From the NCBI GenBank assembly GCA_940337035.1, contig CALNHX010002662.1, positions 107,905-171,904 of the forward strand: a DNA stretch of 64,000 bases, read 5' to 3'. This DNA is from Agriotes lineatus. Taxonomy: Eukaryota > Arthropoda > Insecta > Coleoptera > Elateridae. A model generated the notes under the pieces. The model ran no database searches and was not told the DNA's origin. It worked only from the letters and a program-made list of their open reading frames with translations. The first letter of the stretch is position 1, and every line of letters begins with the position of its first letter. Made by a program: the position numbers and the translations under genes. This document shows positions 35,001 through 44,799 of the stretch, one piece after another.

Positions 35001-35799
35001 CATATGGTAGCTCACGCCATGACCTTCTTCCGTGATGGTTCTGAAACTACTTCAGTAGTTTTTAGTTTTGCAATGTCCGAGCTTGCTGTAAATCCAGACA
35101 TTCAAACCAAATTGAAAACAGAAATCGATACAGTTTTGGCTAAGTACAATGGAATATTGTCGTTTGAAGCCATTCAGGAAATGTCTTATATGGATGCAAT
35201 ATTTTTAGGTACGGCTATATTACTAATTACTGTATTTTAACCGCTATTAGAGAAACATGTGATTTATTCCAAATTATATTATTTACAAATGAATCATTTG
35301 CACTTTATAGAAACTCTACGCAAATATCCACCACTGATGGTGATGAGGCGTGAATGTACAGAAGATTTTACGATTTCTCATCCCGGAGAACAAAAGGATC
35401 TTAAATTAGAGAAAGGGGTCCACGTTTTCATCCCTGTTATATCTTTTCACCATGATCCTCAGTATTACCCGGATGCAGAACGGTTTAATCCTGATAGATT
35501 TACTGACCGAGCCAAACATGCTCTTCCAAAAAACTGCTTTTTTGGGTTTGGAGATGGACCAAGGATTTGTATAGGTTAGTAAAATATTTAAGTTTGTCAG
35601 AATATATTACACTTGTATTTTCTTTTTAGGTAAAAGATTCGCTAACATGCAAATCAAAGCAGGTTTAGCAGCTGTCGTGCGCAACTTTGAAATAAGATTA
35701 AATCAAAAAACAAAATATCCCCTAGAAATGGATCCAAATTGTTTCATTCTTGCAGTAAAAAATGGAATTTGGCTGAATTATTACAAAAGGCAAGAATAA
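26057..35799 (+). CDS. Cytochrome P450, CYP6-like (gene 1), exons 2-7
   Basis: A haem mono-oxygenase of the endoplasmic reticulum; CYP3-clan members often oxidise plant toxins and insecticides. Exons: 26057-26294, 26350-26642, 26699-26835, 34987-35208, 35311-35574 and 35630-35799 (stop TAA), all with GT-AG junctions and compatible phases. Landmarks: C-helix WKISR in exon 2, I-helix FFRDGSETTS in exon 5, K-helix ETLR at the start of exon 6, ERFNPDRF, and the haem-binding FGDGPRICIG across exons 6/7, with the Cys ligand. Exon 1 (membrane anchor) is not in the upstream sequence and should lie before the window. With a first exon like that of gene 2 the protein would be about 500 residues, normal for the family. 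No stop or shift is seen. Intron 4 (8.15 kb) is full of transposons. Confidence 0.88.
27104..27138. repeat. Isolated P-like terminal repeat
   Basis: ccagtgtcagggtctgg, then aacaatacagagcgccttg, closely resembles the right end of the P-like element at 17209-17933. No matching left end is found nearby, so it is a solo end or the edge of a degraded copy. A shorter similar piece (gagcgccttggtataatc) lies at 34091-34109. Confidence 0.45.
27270..28195. other. Intron 4 of P450 gene 1, no gene recognised
   Basis: AT-rich sequence. The only clear structure is a perfect hairpin with 18-bp arms, 27367-27384 and 27390-27407, and a 5-nt loop. The frames present are short and unlike known proteins. Confidence 0.4.
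28199..28372. repeat. Palindromic MITE-like element
   Basis: An imperfect inverted repeat with arms of about 60 bp: ttattaggagcaaaagtgat and its counterpart ending tactccgaataac, then actttatgtggc inverted around 28250-28310. The outer parts taaacgtt and aacgttt also pair. It is non-coding. Confidence 0.55.
28399..28462 (-). repeat. tRNA-Asp-derived SINE head
   Basis: On the - strand it reads as a tRNA-like unit: A-box-like TTGGCGCAGGGGTACAGTG, anticodon arm GCCTGTCACGCGGG with the Asp anticodon GTC (28427-28429), then the B box AGGTTCGATTC. The acceptor stem does not pair (CAGAGG against CATCC), so it is a tRNA-derived repeat, not a working tRNA. Confidence 0.6.
28501..28718. mobile_element. 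Near-perfect palindromic MITE with TA flanks
   Basis: The arms are almost identical for about 105 bp, starting CACTCACCGGCACGAAAAAC (left) and the inverted CACTCACCGGTACGAAAAAC (right), with TA at 28499-28500 and 28719-28720. The centre is ttattatacattta repeats. TA flanks suggest Tc1/mariner mobilisation. There is no coding capacity. Confidence 0.75.
28720..29540. other. Intron sequence with a repeat-like tail
   Basis: No recognised gene. A frame at 29071-29337 (88 residues) has several Cys and His but no family I know. The segment aatcggtccagtatcttcgg (29377-29396) is of a kind common in insect transposons, and (AGAA)n follows at 29416-29431. Confidence 0.35.
29555..30125 (-). pseudogene. 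Possible small spliced gene or transposon remnant, antisense in intron 4
   Basis: Three - strand coding-like blocks lie in order. First, from an ATG near 30121, KWRICQLCFARFEDF is followed by a good donor (GTGAGTATG). Second, 29850-29990 encodes a charged coiled coil with MLKRMLEEAQRKV and EECEKQLKL. Third, 29560-29790 is open for about 78 residues, with DVCDEKNVVETLGHH and SICSIYEVIKILYESL, ending TAA. I do not recognise the protein and the splice phases are not all satisfactory. It may be a degraded host gene or a transposase accessory protein. Confidence 0.3.
30488..30560 (-). repeat. tRNA-like repeat (SINE head)
   Basis: The - strand reads GACTATAATAGCTCAGTAG (D arm with A-box character), an anticodon-like loop with TGA, then the B box AGTTCAATCCCC. 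The acceptor ends do not pair well. This is a tRNA-derived repeat. Confidence 0.5.
31422..31825 (-). pseudogene. CXC-cysteine transposon protein, left arm remnant
   Basis: Frames at 31475-31765 and 31422-31715 contain STEPPAHLAIIKLILCGCK, then KCGKAYGCRKAGLKC, a cysteine cluster resembling CXC (tesmin-like) repeats, and an acidic tail. A frameshift after the cluster splits it. It is the mirror of the gene at 32032-32720 and a homologue of 38894-39940. Confidence 0.6.
32032..32720 (+). pseudogene. CXC-cysteine transposon protein, right arm
   Basis: The coding track runs SGCDTTSAAYGKGKVKFLK (about 32040-32096), then after an indel YGGDIHKDKSINLLRYKHF, ARMHAFRTYHQVQSWLGND, ERWGWKK, and after another shift STEPPAPTAIIKLISCGCK with KCGKACGCRKAGLKC. 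Proteins with GCDTTSA, FRTYHQVQ..W and a C-terminal Cys cluster are common multicopy proteins in insects and cnidarians. I take them to be transposon-encoded, but the superfamily is uncertain (the GCDTTSA part may belong to an XPG/PIN-like nuclease). Confidence 0.6.
33400..34986. other. Rest of intron 4, no gene recognised
   Basis: AT-rich. It contains poorly defined inverted pieces such as ggccatgg-rich segments around 34150-34265 (aatagttcctaatttataaatgc and its inverse near 34225-34250, an imperfect palindrome of about 130 bp) and short P-like end fragments near 34091. No exon-like sequence is visible until 34987. Confidence 0.35.
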
Positions 35800-36268
35800 T
35801 TTCATTTTGTAAAAATTTTTCAACCCACAGAGCATATTCCTAAAACTTTTTTTTGTCTTGCCTTAGTACAAGATGTACATTTTATTGTTAACTTTCCAGA
35901 ATGCAAACACTACTTAATTAAAAGAACTCTGAACTTGTGTTGAGAAAAATGGGGTTTATGTTTGCTAATACAATTAAATATTTGTGATGTTCCTTATAAC
36001 CATTTGTTTAACATGTTCTGATACAAGAAGTGTACCTCTATCTGTTAAGATAATATCTAAACCTTCTCTGTTGCATTGTACTATTCATGCTGTTTTTTGG
36101 GTATTTCGCTACCCTCAAAAATTGAAAAAATTAAATTAGGAACGTTTTCGGGTATGAATAAGTAGATATTAAAAATCAATCAACTCCCAGTAAATTGGCC
36201 AGTTTTTAAGCAATTTACTAGGACAACAAAAGGATCCATAGGTACCTCGAAATGGGGTTGTATATCAT
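35800..36268. other. 3' flank of P450 gene 1
   Basis: Non-coding, AT-rich sequence after the P450 stop. I did not find a canonical AATAAA close to the stop. Nothing else is recognisable before the palindromic element at 36269. Confidence 0.35.
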
Positions 36269-36608
36269 AGGAGAGATATTAAAAACACCAAACCTTCCCC
36301 ATGTATCACATTTAATGAAAGCAAAGCTAGGTTAATACAGCAGCGACATGTTAAGTCATCACCAGGCTAACTACAATTAATAATACAAATTAGTAAAATC
36401 GAACCGTTAAAAAGGCTAACTTTTAACTACTGTTTTAAAATGTAAGTTCTCGCCTTTTTAACGGTTCGATTTTACTAATTTGTAGTATTAATTGTAGTTA
36501 GCCTGATGATGACTTTTTAGTTGAAACATGTCACTGCTGTATTAACCTAGCTTTGCTTTCATTAAATGTGATACATGGGAAAGGTTTGGTGTTTTTAATA
36601 TATCTCCT
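36269..36608. mobile_element. Long hairpin (foldback) element
   Basis: The arms of about 147-157 bp, 36269-36415 and 36452-36608, are inverted copies with a few mismatches, separated by about 36 bp. They share aaacaccaaacctt, cacatttaatgaaagcaaag and cgaaccgttaaaaaggc. The element is non-coding and no clear target duplication is seen. It lies about 470 bp downstream of the P450 gene 1 stop, in a position to form a transcript hairpin if transcription reads through. Confidence 0.7.
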
Positions 36609-36639
36609 GTAATTTTCTAGGAGTTGTTTATATATTGTG

Positions 36640-38284
36640 TATATGTGTATGTATAAACACCTTTATACGACAAAATAAAAATTATTGTATTGTAACGCAA
36701 CAGAGTGATTTATTCTATTTTTCCCTGTTACATTCTATGTCGATAGGTAGCTCCAGCCAGAGGTTCGTTGACACTACACCCAAAGAAGACAGTCACAATA
36801 AAACGTCTATTGACACTAAGCTCACAACTCAAAGATAATTGTTAAAATCCAATGCATCTGTACAGTATGTAATATTCTAAATTACAAACGTATTTCTGGT
36901 CTTGGTCCCCGCCTGACGTTGTTGCAACCCACACGACTCGGGAAGCTTTTGTTCGATAGATGGCTTGGGCCATATCCGGGGCGTAGCAACCCTGTATATA
37001 GTGTAGTGTTTATTAATATATATTTACAGGCTATTTACACATTTTACTAATAACTAACATAAGGACACGACATAAAGTACATAACATAACATAATAACGT
37101 TCATAATAATGCCGCAACAGAACTCGAACTGCCGCCGCTGAGGGTTGCGCCATTGGGATGCGCACCCTGTAACTGGGGCTTGATGCGGTGACGTCACATG
37201 CTTGACAAGTGTGTTGCCTATTCGTAAGGCGAATTGCTGTAGTGCAAGGCGCGCTAGTCATGTATGTGTCATATCAATTATCAATTGCACTTTGAATGTT
37301 ATTGTAATAGTCATGCATGTGTCTTATTTATTATCAACTGTACTTTGTATGCTATCTTAACTGATAAGTTCTTATATATAAACTTGCCTCGTCACTTAGC
37401 ACTGGTCACGGGTACTATCCGTTATCCGAGTCGAAAGGACCAAAAATGTTCAATAAAACATCATCGTTTAATTAGAAACTTTATTAAACGTAACTACAAC
37501 GTAATACATTAATGGGGTTCGCAAACTAACTCTTCACCAAACCTGTCCCTCATGCGCCAAGAGTGGTTGGCTACTGTCGACGTTACGCTAGCGCATATAG
37601 CAACACAGTTATGCACGAGAGGGGGTATAGCGCTGTACACAGATTGCGTTTTTTCAGTAACAAATACAATTGATAACAAGTTACATTTGTTAAAAAGTTG
37701 TTAATTGCTGGATATGTTGGGGAGTGCTGAGCACGTGTGGATCTATCAACGGAGGATAGCAGAGGAACGACTAAACTCAGGCGATTCTGCTGGTTACTGA
37801 CGACAGAGATTGCTAAAGTAGGAGCTAAGGAAGAAGAATATTAATTAGGGATCATCTGTGATAGTGGCAACTTGCCGTGAAGCCGTCAAAATGAGGGAAG
37901 CTCTGGAAGGTGACAGTAGCGTTGGTGAAGTAGAACGGGGCCATTCCTGCTAGCAGCCAAGGGTTTGACAAGTTGACAGTTGTTTGTCAGTAAGTAGTGC
38001 ATCACAGCAGGACTAACTGGGGATCCGGGCTGTGGATATCAGGAGGAGTACTGTCTTGGAGGTGACATTGAAGCAGGGAGAGTAAGATCAGTTGAAGGTG
38101 GGTTTTTAGTTTGTCCCACTGAAGCTATAATAAATAAGACAATTAAAAAAGTGTAATAAATTATAATCAAATACTTACCGTATAATATTGAGTCAATAAG
38201 AGGTGAATAGTAGTTATATTTGTCATATTTGATTGAAAATATTAGTAGAGCACTGTTTGACGTATAAGGCGACAATTCACGTCA
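36640..38284. other. Intergenic, no gene recognised
   Basis: Short frames only. A B-box-like cagttcgagttc occurs near 37120-37131 (- strand) but lacks a properly spaced A box. No transposon ends were matched. Confidence 0.35.
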
Positions 38285-38490
38285 TTAAACAACTGGCATT
38301 GCAAATGATGCGTATTATTTTATTCTGCATTATTTCGATTTTATTGATATGAGTTTTGCCAGCAGTCCCCCAGATGACGGAACCATACATGATGATGGGT
38401 CGTATAAGCGATTTGTATAACAGTGTAGATCATGTAATTTGCAGCCTGTTATAACATTCTGAAAGTTTTTTGTTTATATGAATTAGTAGT
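38285..38490 (-). pseudogene. LINE RT C-terminal fragment
   Basis: On the - strand, LLYKSLIRPIIMYGSVIWG is followed by GKTHINKIEIMQNKIIRI, the C-terminal RT block of Jockey-type LINEs. No other part of that element is adjacent. Confidence 0.6.
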
Positions 38491-38519
38491 CATTTGGTAG
38501 TTTTACCTGGAAAGTTTTC

Positions 38520-39940
38520 CGGGAGTTTTGAAAATGGGTAATTTTATAGATTTCGATGTGCTCTTTGCCACCTCGTATCTTTGCCGCTCGCGCCGCCATA
38601 CTGGAGAAATGACGCCTAAAAGCAGTTTTTTGACTATATCTCCTTTCCGACTCATTTCACGATAAAAACATTTATATACAAAATGAAACTAGAGAAAATT
38701 TCCTACAATTTATGTAATAACCTTTTTTTTTTCGTAAAATCCATAGTTTTGGCGTACGAGCACTGCAAACTCATTTCCACACCACCTTGACGTAGAGTAA
38801 GCGGCGCGTTTTTTTTTTATCGTGGTATCCCCAGTAGGTCTAATCCACATGCAATTCACTACTCCAAAATTTAGCGCATTCTCCTTCGCTTCGCTATTCT
38901 TGATGGACCAGGTGTTGCGAGTTCATTGTCTTTGTACCAATCGAAACATCACAGACCGAAATTTCTTCCACATCATCCGAATTGGGATTATCAGTTCGAT
39001 CACAATCCTCTTCGTTCTCGATTTCATCATACGTTTGATCGAAAATAGTCTGCGTTTCTTCCTCTTCATCGTTATCTTGTAATGAAACTTGCGAGTTATC
39101 ACAGGTACCACTACAATTCGTGCATATAACGGAGCACTTTAACCCAGCCTTTCTGCATCCACAGGCTTTTTGACTTCTCTTTTTGCATTTGCAAGAAATA
39201 AGTTTCAACAAGCTTTCCGGAGCTGGGGGCTCGAGTGTGGTGACAGGAATTAGCCCGTTCGTTTCTTTTCCATCCCCATTGCTCTGCATTTTGTTCATTC
39301 CCATACCACTGCTGTACCTGGTGATAGGTTCGGAACGAATGTTGTCGTGCTGCTGCTTCTGTTGATGGTAGCAACGCAATATTAAATTTACTTTTATATG
39401 CTGATGTTGTGAAGCATGCATATCTATAGTTGTTTAAAGACATACTTTTCACATTACTGTAACTGTATAATTCAAGAAGGAAGCGTTCTCCAGCTTTAGC
39501 AATGGTCTCTGGATCAGCAATTGGATTTTTGAATACCTGAATAACCTCGTTTAAATCTGGATTTTTTCGGAGTACATTAATAAATTTAATTTTTCCTTGA
39601 TGAAATAATGCTGATGTTGTATCACAGCCACTGACGGCATGCAAGAATAAAATATGATCTGCGGCTGTTTTATCTATGATACCTTTTGTTGAGTATATTT
39701 GTTGCGAATTTTTTTCTTTTCCTGGTTTGAGAATATATATGTTTGAACGCGTAGATAGAGCCGTCACAAGAATAAGAAGATCTACATCTTCGCTGACAAC
39801 TTTTACGAAATCAAATGCCGATGAAACGCTTATTGCGGTATTGATTATTAGCGTATCCGCATCTTCCGTGGCTTGTTTGACCATGAAGTTGTCAGCTTCA
39901 AATTTTGTCTTCAACATTCCAATGAGGCGGTTCTTTTTGC
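38520..39940 (-). pseudogene. CXC-cysteine transposon protein, larger remnant
   Basis: Frames 39111-39917 and 38894-39421 (shift near 39280) form one protein. It contains DADTLIINTAI, EDVDLLILVTAL, FLHAVSGCDTTSALF near residue 95-110, ERFLLELYSY, QHSFRTYHQVQQWYGN, EQWGWKRN, then LLKLISCKCKK, KACGCRKAGLKCSVIC and NCSGTCDN, then an acidic C-terminus. A further shift near 39930 cuts the N-terminal part. It belongs to the same family as the inverted arms at 31.4 and 32.0 kb but is more complete. The DxD-like pair in DADTLI and EDVDLLI with GCDTTSA suggests a metal-dependent nuclease; that is inference. Confidence 0.6.
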
Positions 39941-39949
39941 ATCATTACT

Positions 39950-40935
39950 TAATCCATAGAAGGAAGACGCGCCGCCGTCTGCGCCTACGTCCAGCCTACT
40001 GCGAGGAGCATCGTCGTCGCCCAGACTGCCACCTCGCAAACTGCCTCTCCAAATCGCCGCCAAGCGACGCCATTCGCTCGCGCCGCCTAAGGTCACTAAA
40101 TCACGTTAGCTGCGCTACGTAGCTAACGTGATTTAGTGACCTTAGCGCCGCCTGCTGACGCCGTTCAGCCCATTTGCCGTCGCCGCCGCTGCATCCCTAG
40201 CAGAAGGCCGCCCGACACCGCCTCCAGAGAAGAATCCTGTCACCACCTCCGCAGCAGAATGCACAAAGGGCGCTTGCCCCCCCCCCCCTTTTATAGCCGA
40301 AAGCTACGAGATGCCAAACGCCTCCCGAGAACCAAGAACCAGCGCCGTCCAGCGCGGCCTAGTCACAGCACATCGAGGATGAGAAGGATAGACAGCCGAC
40401 GCCCGGATTCGCCGCCCGCCGTCCCAAGCTCGAGGTTCACTGCAGCAGCCCGCACCTGGAGTGTGCTGTCATCAGACGCGTTCTGTATGGCCCAAAGGCG
40501 CCCCAGCTCCAGATTGACGCTAGCTGCTTGCGGCCCAGAGCGTGTTCCGGCCCGCCGCCCGCTGTCTGGCTGAACGTCACCACCAGGTCGCTCCCAGAAA
40601 TCCAGGAACTCCACGCTACGCAGAGGACTTCGCCTGAGCCCGCGCTCCCAGGGACCGACGCCTCGGCTTCGCACAGCTCCGCCGAGGATGCCAATGGCCA
40701 CGGCCATGACGCCCTAAGCCTCCGCCGCATCCCCTCGCATGCCGCCAAGGTGCGTCATGATGCCCCAGGTCATCCGGCACGTGGACATCGCCCCGCCCCT
40801 AAAGGGCCCCGTTAGGACGCGAGCCCCAGGTTTTCGAAGTCCTAGCCGAAGTCTTCCTGTTTCCAGATCGACCGCCCCTTCAGCTTCTCGCCCATGGAGT
40901 CGCCTTCCACCGGGGCACGCGCTTTGCATATCTTA
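39950..40935. other. GC-rich island of unknown origin
   Basis: About 1 kb markedly richer in G and C than the surrounding AT-rich DNA. Long overlapping frames on both strands (for example 40136-40573 +, 40363-40707 -) reflect the lack of AT-rich stops; none has a recognised domain. The segment ends abruptly near 40935. After it comes an AATAAA-like taaataaacg at about 40993-41002, so this may be the end of a GC-rich retroelement or a transcribed unit on the + strand. Confidence 0.4.
40080..40153. repeat. Tiny perfect hairpin flanked by 9-bp direct repeats
   Basis: Arms of 23 bp (40089-40111, 40121-40143; aaggtcactaaatcacg and onward) with a 9-nt loop. gcgccgcct directly flanks it at 40080-40088 and again at 40145-40153. 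This looks like an insertion of about 55 bp with a 9-bp target duplication; a TA-flanked insertion into a pre-existing repeat is the alternative. Confidence 0.6.
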
Positions 40936-41110
40936 TTCTATTTCTTTATCTCGAAGTTAATTTTATAACATTGTATATATTAATCTTAATTGTAAATAAA
41001 CGAATGCCTAAACATGATCTGTCTACAGGAGCTCCAAGCGTCGTCTTTCGTTGACATCCCTACCCTGAGCTAGTTTGGTAGTAGTCGTAAAAAGCCATTC
41101 TTAAGCGCGG

Positions 41111-41368
41111 TCACGCCTCCCGCAAGCAAGAGCGTCTCCATATTGTGTTAACTTGATAATTGTTTACATCATGCAAAAATATGGGAGGAATTTTTAATTG
41201 TTGTGATGTGTCCTGTGTTTCGTTTGGTAACTGTTCTTCTAAATTTTCTGGTAAGTAGTACCTGTTTTTGGATAATGGCGCGAGTTCTGAACAGATATAT
41301 TTTTGATGACAGTCATTTATAGCTGTTAATTTTCGTTTTATTGATGTACTAGGTGTGCTGTTTGCCAT
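41111..41368 (-). pseudogene. Jockey-like LINE ORF1 N-terminal fragment
   Basis: An 86-residue frame from the ATG at 41368, containing QLKIPPIFLHDVNNYQ. The pattern PPIxxHxVxNY marks the start of the conserved region in Jockey-type ORF1 (Gag-like, nucleic-acid-binding) proteins. The remainder of ORF1, with its zinc knuckles, is missing. It may be the 5' end of the LINE whose ORF2 pieces lie at 42.0-44.8 kb. Confidence 0.55.
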
Positions 41369-41504
41369 AATGCTGATAAGGTCCCGCGAGGAGCCAAATG
41401 TTGATAACCAAGCTTAACTCGCCGGCGATAACAAATCACGCTGGGCACAAGTGAAAATGCGTAAATAAACTTAAGAAAACTCACAAAATAGTAAACAAAA
41501 ATCT

Positions 41505-42005
41505 GGTGTGATACACGCACACAAACTCCTTTTATAGTGATCTTAGAATTAGCCAAAAATTTGATTTTTAATTTTTCAGCATTTGTCAAAATTAAAAAAA
41601 AATACAAATTCTACAGAAACCGTACAAAATAGAGCGTTAGTTGAAGAGACAAATTTTCTCTAGAATTTTAGGCTGAATTCAAATATATAATAATATACTG
41701 GGTGTTCTATTTATAATGGGACTTAATAAAAAAAAAATCAAAAGAAACCCATTTTAGAGGCATTCAACTGGAAAATCACCTCTCACATCAATACCTACAC
41801 ATTAAAGATGTAAAATGCTTCCGGTTATGCGATTGGCTTCAAAAGCTTGCTGTCCCATCTAGATTATACACAAAACGTATATATGAAGTTTCAACGTCAT
41901 ACCTCTTTTCGTTTTTGAGATATTCTCTTCACATACACACACACAGAGGACTCTAAAACCTGAAGATCTGTTAAAAACTAAATTCAAATTTTTGGTGTGA
42001 ATCCA
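41505..42005 (+). mobile_element. HINE/DINE-like repeat, 3' truncated
   Basis: Matches 54840-55500: tctggtgtgatacacgcaca at the start, then gttagttgaagagacaaatt, cttccggttatgcg, gaagtttcaacgtcatacc and a short acacaca/CAGA remnant. It ends in gtgaatccaatact, without the terminal hairpin, and passes straight into LINE sequence. Confidence 0.65.
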
Positions 42006-43905
42006 ATACTAGATATAATTTTGCAAAAGAATGTTAGTATGCAGATCTTCCAAAAGGTTTACGCCGAACTTAACACCGACCATTTACCGGTATTAATCTC
42101 ATTTATAGCTACACCAAATTTACGTTACCATGGGACCAAGCTAAGAAATAAGACGGTAGACTGGGAATATTTTCGCCAAACAATCGATGCTAAATTAAAA
42201 TATCCCAACGACTTAAAAACTACAGAGGATATTGATGAACTGGCCGTTCACGTTAAAACATGCATAACGAAAAGTATACAAACAGCTACAGTTATCAGGA
42301 AAAATCCTAGATATACAAATTCGAAAATGCCTCTCCGCTGTATATAATAGACTTAATAAAACAAAAAAGACAACTTCATAGGGAATGACAACGTACCAAA
42401 AACAACATAACAAAAAACCTACTCCATGACCTAGGTTATCGAATCAAAAAAGAGCTTGTGCAGTACCAAATACAATCATACCAAAAATGCATTAACCCTT
42501 TTGAACCTTGTGACCCAGGCCTTTGGAAGACTACAAGAAAAATCCTTGGTCAACCAGATGAAGTACCATCTATACATACAATGGATGCAATTCTAAATAC
42601 AGATGAAGAGAAATGTGAAGCCTTTGCCAATTATTTGGAACACATTTTTTCTCCGAACACACAATATCCCTCTGGGTATGCCAATATAATCAACATACAT
42701 CTCAAAACACATATACTAATAGCAGGACATAATATGAAACCAACATCCCCTAAGGAACTAGCTAACATAATAAAAACTCTTCCACATAATAAAGCACCAG
42801 GGGAGGATAAGATAACGAACTTTAGACTCAAAAATCTTGCAAGAAAGGCATTGGCATACCTATCCACACTCTACAATACATGTCTCAGGGTCGGTTATTT
42901 CCCTAGCAAATGGAAGCACGGAATCATAGGGATGTTTCCTAAACCAGGGAAAAATAGTTGAAAAAAATATACACCTATTAGTCTATTAATAACCATCTCA
43001 AAGGTGTTTGAAAAAGTAATTAGTAAAATACTAAACAACGAAATTAACAACCTGGATCTCATTTATAGATTTAGCCCAGGCCTTAGATAGGGTGTGGATA
43101 GAAGGACTCAAATACAAAATATCTCAATTACACTTTACAGATTATCTAAAAGCAATACTGATCTCATACCTCGAAAGCCGCTCATTTACAGTAAAAATAC
43201 ATATAGCCACATCTTCAACGCGACCAAGGCAGGGGTACCGCAGGGTAGCATACTGGGCCCTACCTTATTTAATATCTTTTTATATGATATTCCGAATACC
43301 AATGCTGACCTAGCACTGTATGCTGATGATACAGTGCTATTAACAAAAAATGTAGACTTACCGGAAGCAGTAGCTCAACTACAAAAAGTTTAAAAAATGG
43401 AGCATGACAGTTAATCATACTAAGTGCGCTACCAAAATCTTTAACCTTAAGCGAATTAAGCAGCCGCAATTAGTACACATTAATAATTATGATATTCCCT
43501 GGAATACATCAGATGAACCAGTTAAATACCTAGGCATTTACCTAGACACCCGCCTAACGTGGAAGTATCATGTCAACAAAAAGCTAAATGAGGGTCACAT
43601 TACACTAGTGCAACTCTACCCGCTAATTAACAAAAAGTCGTCTCTACAAGCTGAATGTGCCATGTTATTATATAAATCGCTGATACGGCCATTGGTCTTA
43701 CATGGGTGTCCAATTTGGTGTAGCACATCACAAGCCAACCTAAACAGAATTCAAGTGCTACAAAATAAAGTACTCCACACCGCAGTCAATGCCCCTTGGT
43801 TTGTTACAAATAGACAACTCCACAATGCACTTGGAATGGCAACCATCCACGAACACATTAAGAAACTAACCACGAACATTCATCAAAATCTTAATAAATG
43901 TGCGG
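42006..43905 (+). pseudogene. Jockey-like LINE ORF2, truncated sense copy
   Basis: Starts inside the endonuclease (AELNTDHLPVLI near 42065) and runs through the linker and RT: NKAPGEDKITNFRLKN, PSKWKHGIIGMFPKPG, then after shifts TPISLL, FIDLAQALDRVW, VPQGSILGPTLFNIFLYD, LYADDTVLL (about 43315-43341, the catalytic Asp pair), KYLGIYLDTRLTW and LVLHGCPIW. Three or more frame breaks. The 5' end is at the HINE-like repeat and the 3' end abuts an inverted copy of the same LINE. Confidence 0.8.
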
Positions 43906-44794
43906 GTGCAACTTTTTGTGAACTCCGACGGAGAGAGGCATTTTCGGATTTGTATATCTAGGATTTTTCCTGATAATTGTAGCTGCTTGTATACTTTTAG
44001 TTATGCATGTTTTAACGTGATCGGCCAGTTCATCAATATCCTCTGTAGTTTTTAAGTCGTTGGGATATTTTAATTTAGCATCGATTGTTTCGCGAAAATA
44101 TTCCCAGTCTACCGTCCTATTTCTTAGCTTGGTCGCATGGTAACGTAAATTTGGTGTAGCTATAAATGAGATTAATACCGGTAAATGGTCGGTGTTAAGT
44201 TCGGCATAAACCTTTTGGAAGATATGAATGCTAACATTCTTTTGCACAATTATATTTAGCATGTCGGGTTTGTGATCTGCCCGATATGGAAAGTAGATCG
44301 GTTCTTCTGGGGCTAGAATTTGTAGGGCATACATATCTGAGTAGGTAAATAGTCTTAACCCAGATGGGTTATTTTTCCTGCATCCCCATATAGTATTTTT
44401 AGAATTTAGATCAACAATTAACAATGTCGGTTCATTAGAATCAGTGATAGTATGAATTTCGGTTTCGAAAAGGGGCTTATTAGGTTGGTGATACACACTA
44501 ATTATTTTAACATAGTTTCCTTCCTGTATTGACATTGCTCGTTGTGGCTTCCAGGTTTGTAATGTTAAACTGTGGTAGCTGTTATGGTCAAGTTTACGTT
44601 TAATAAAGATAGCTACGCCTTCCGATGCGTACTTTGCATTCATGTATAGTTAAGTGCGTCTCGGTGACGCATGATATGTCAACATTATGTCGTGTGAGAA
44701 AAGCTGAAAATATGGTTCGTTGGGCTTTGATGCCATTAGCATTCCAATTTAGGAGTTTTAAATGATTAATGGTTTTGTTATTATTATTATCCAT
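43906..44794 (-). pseudogene. Jockey-like LINE ORF2, inverted 5' copy (endonuclease)
   Basis: From the ATG at 44794 (- strand): LKLLNWNANGI, VDISCVTETHL (catalytic Glu), and after a short shift VAIFIKRKL, VKIISVYHQPNKPLF, TLLIVDLNSKNTIW, DMLNIIVQKNV and ELNTDHLPVLI (catalytic Asp-His). It overlaps the sense copy at 42006-42330 with nearly the same protein, so these are two copies of one family placed tail to tail. The 5' end of ORF2 is present here; RT is not. Confidence 0.8.
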
Positions 44795-44799
44795 TAAAA

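Noticed and set aside
37110..37190. tRNA gene suggested by a B-box-like cagttcgagttc
   Set aside because: No properly spaced A box and no cloverleaf.
40136..40960. Long frames in the GC-rich island as genes
   Set aside because: They overlap on both strands and arise because stop codons are rare in GC-rich DNA; no domain or conserved motif.
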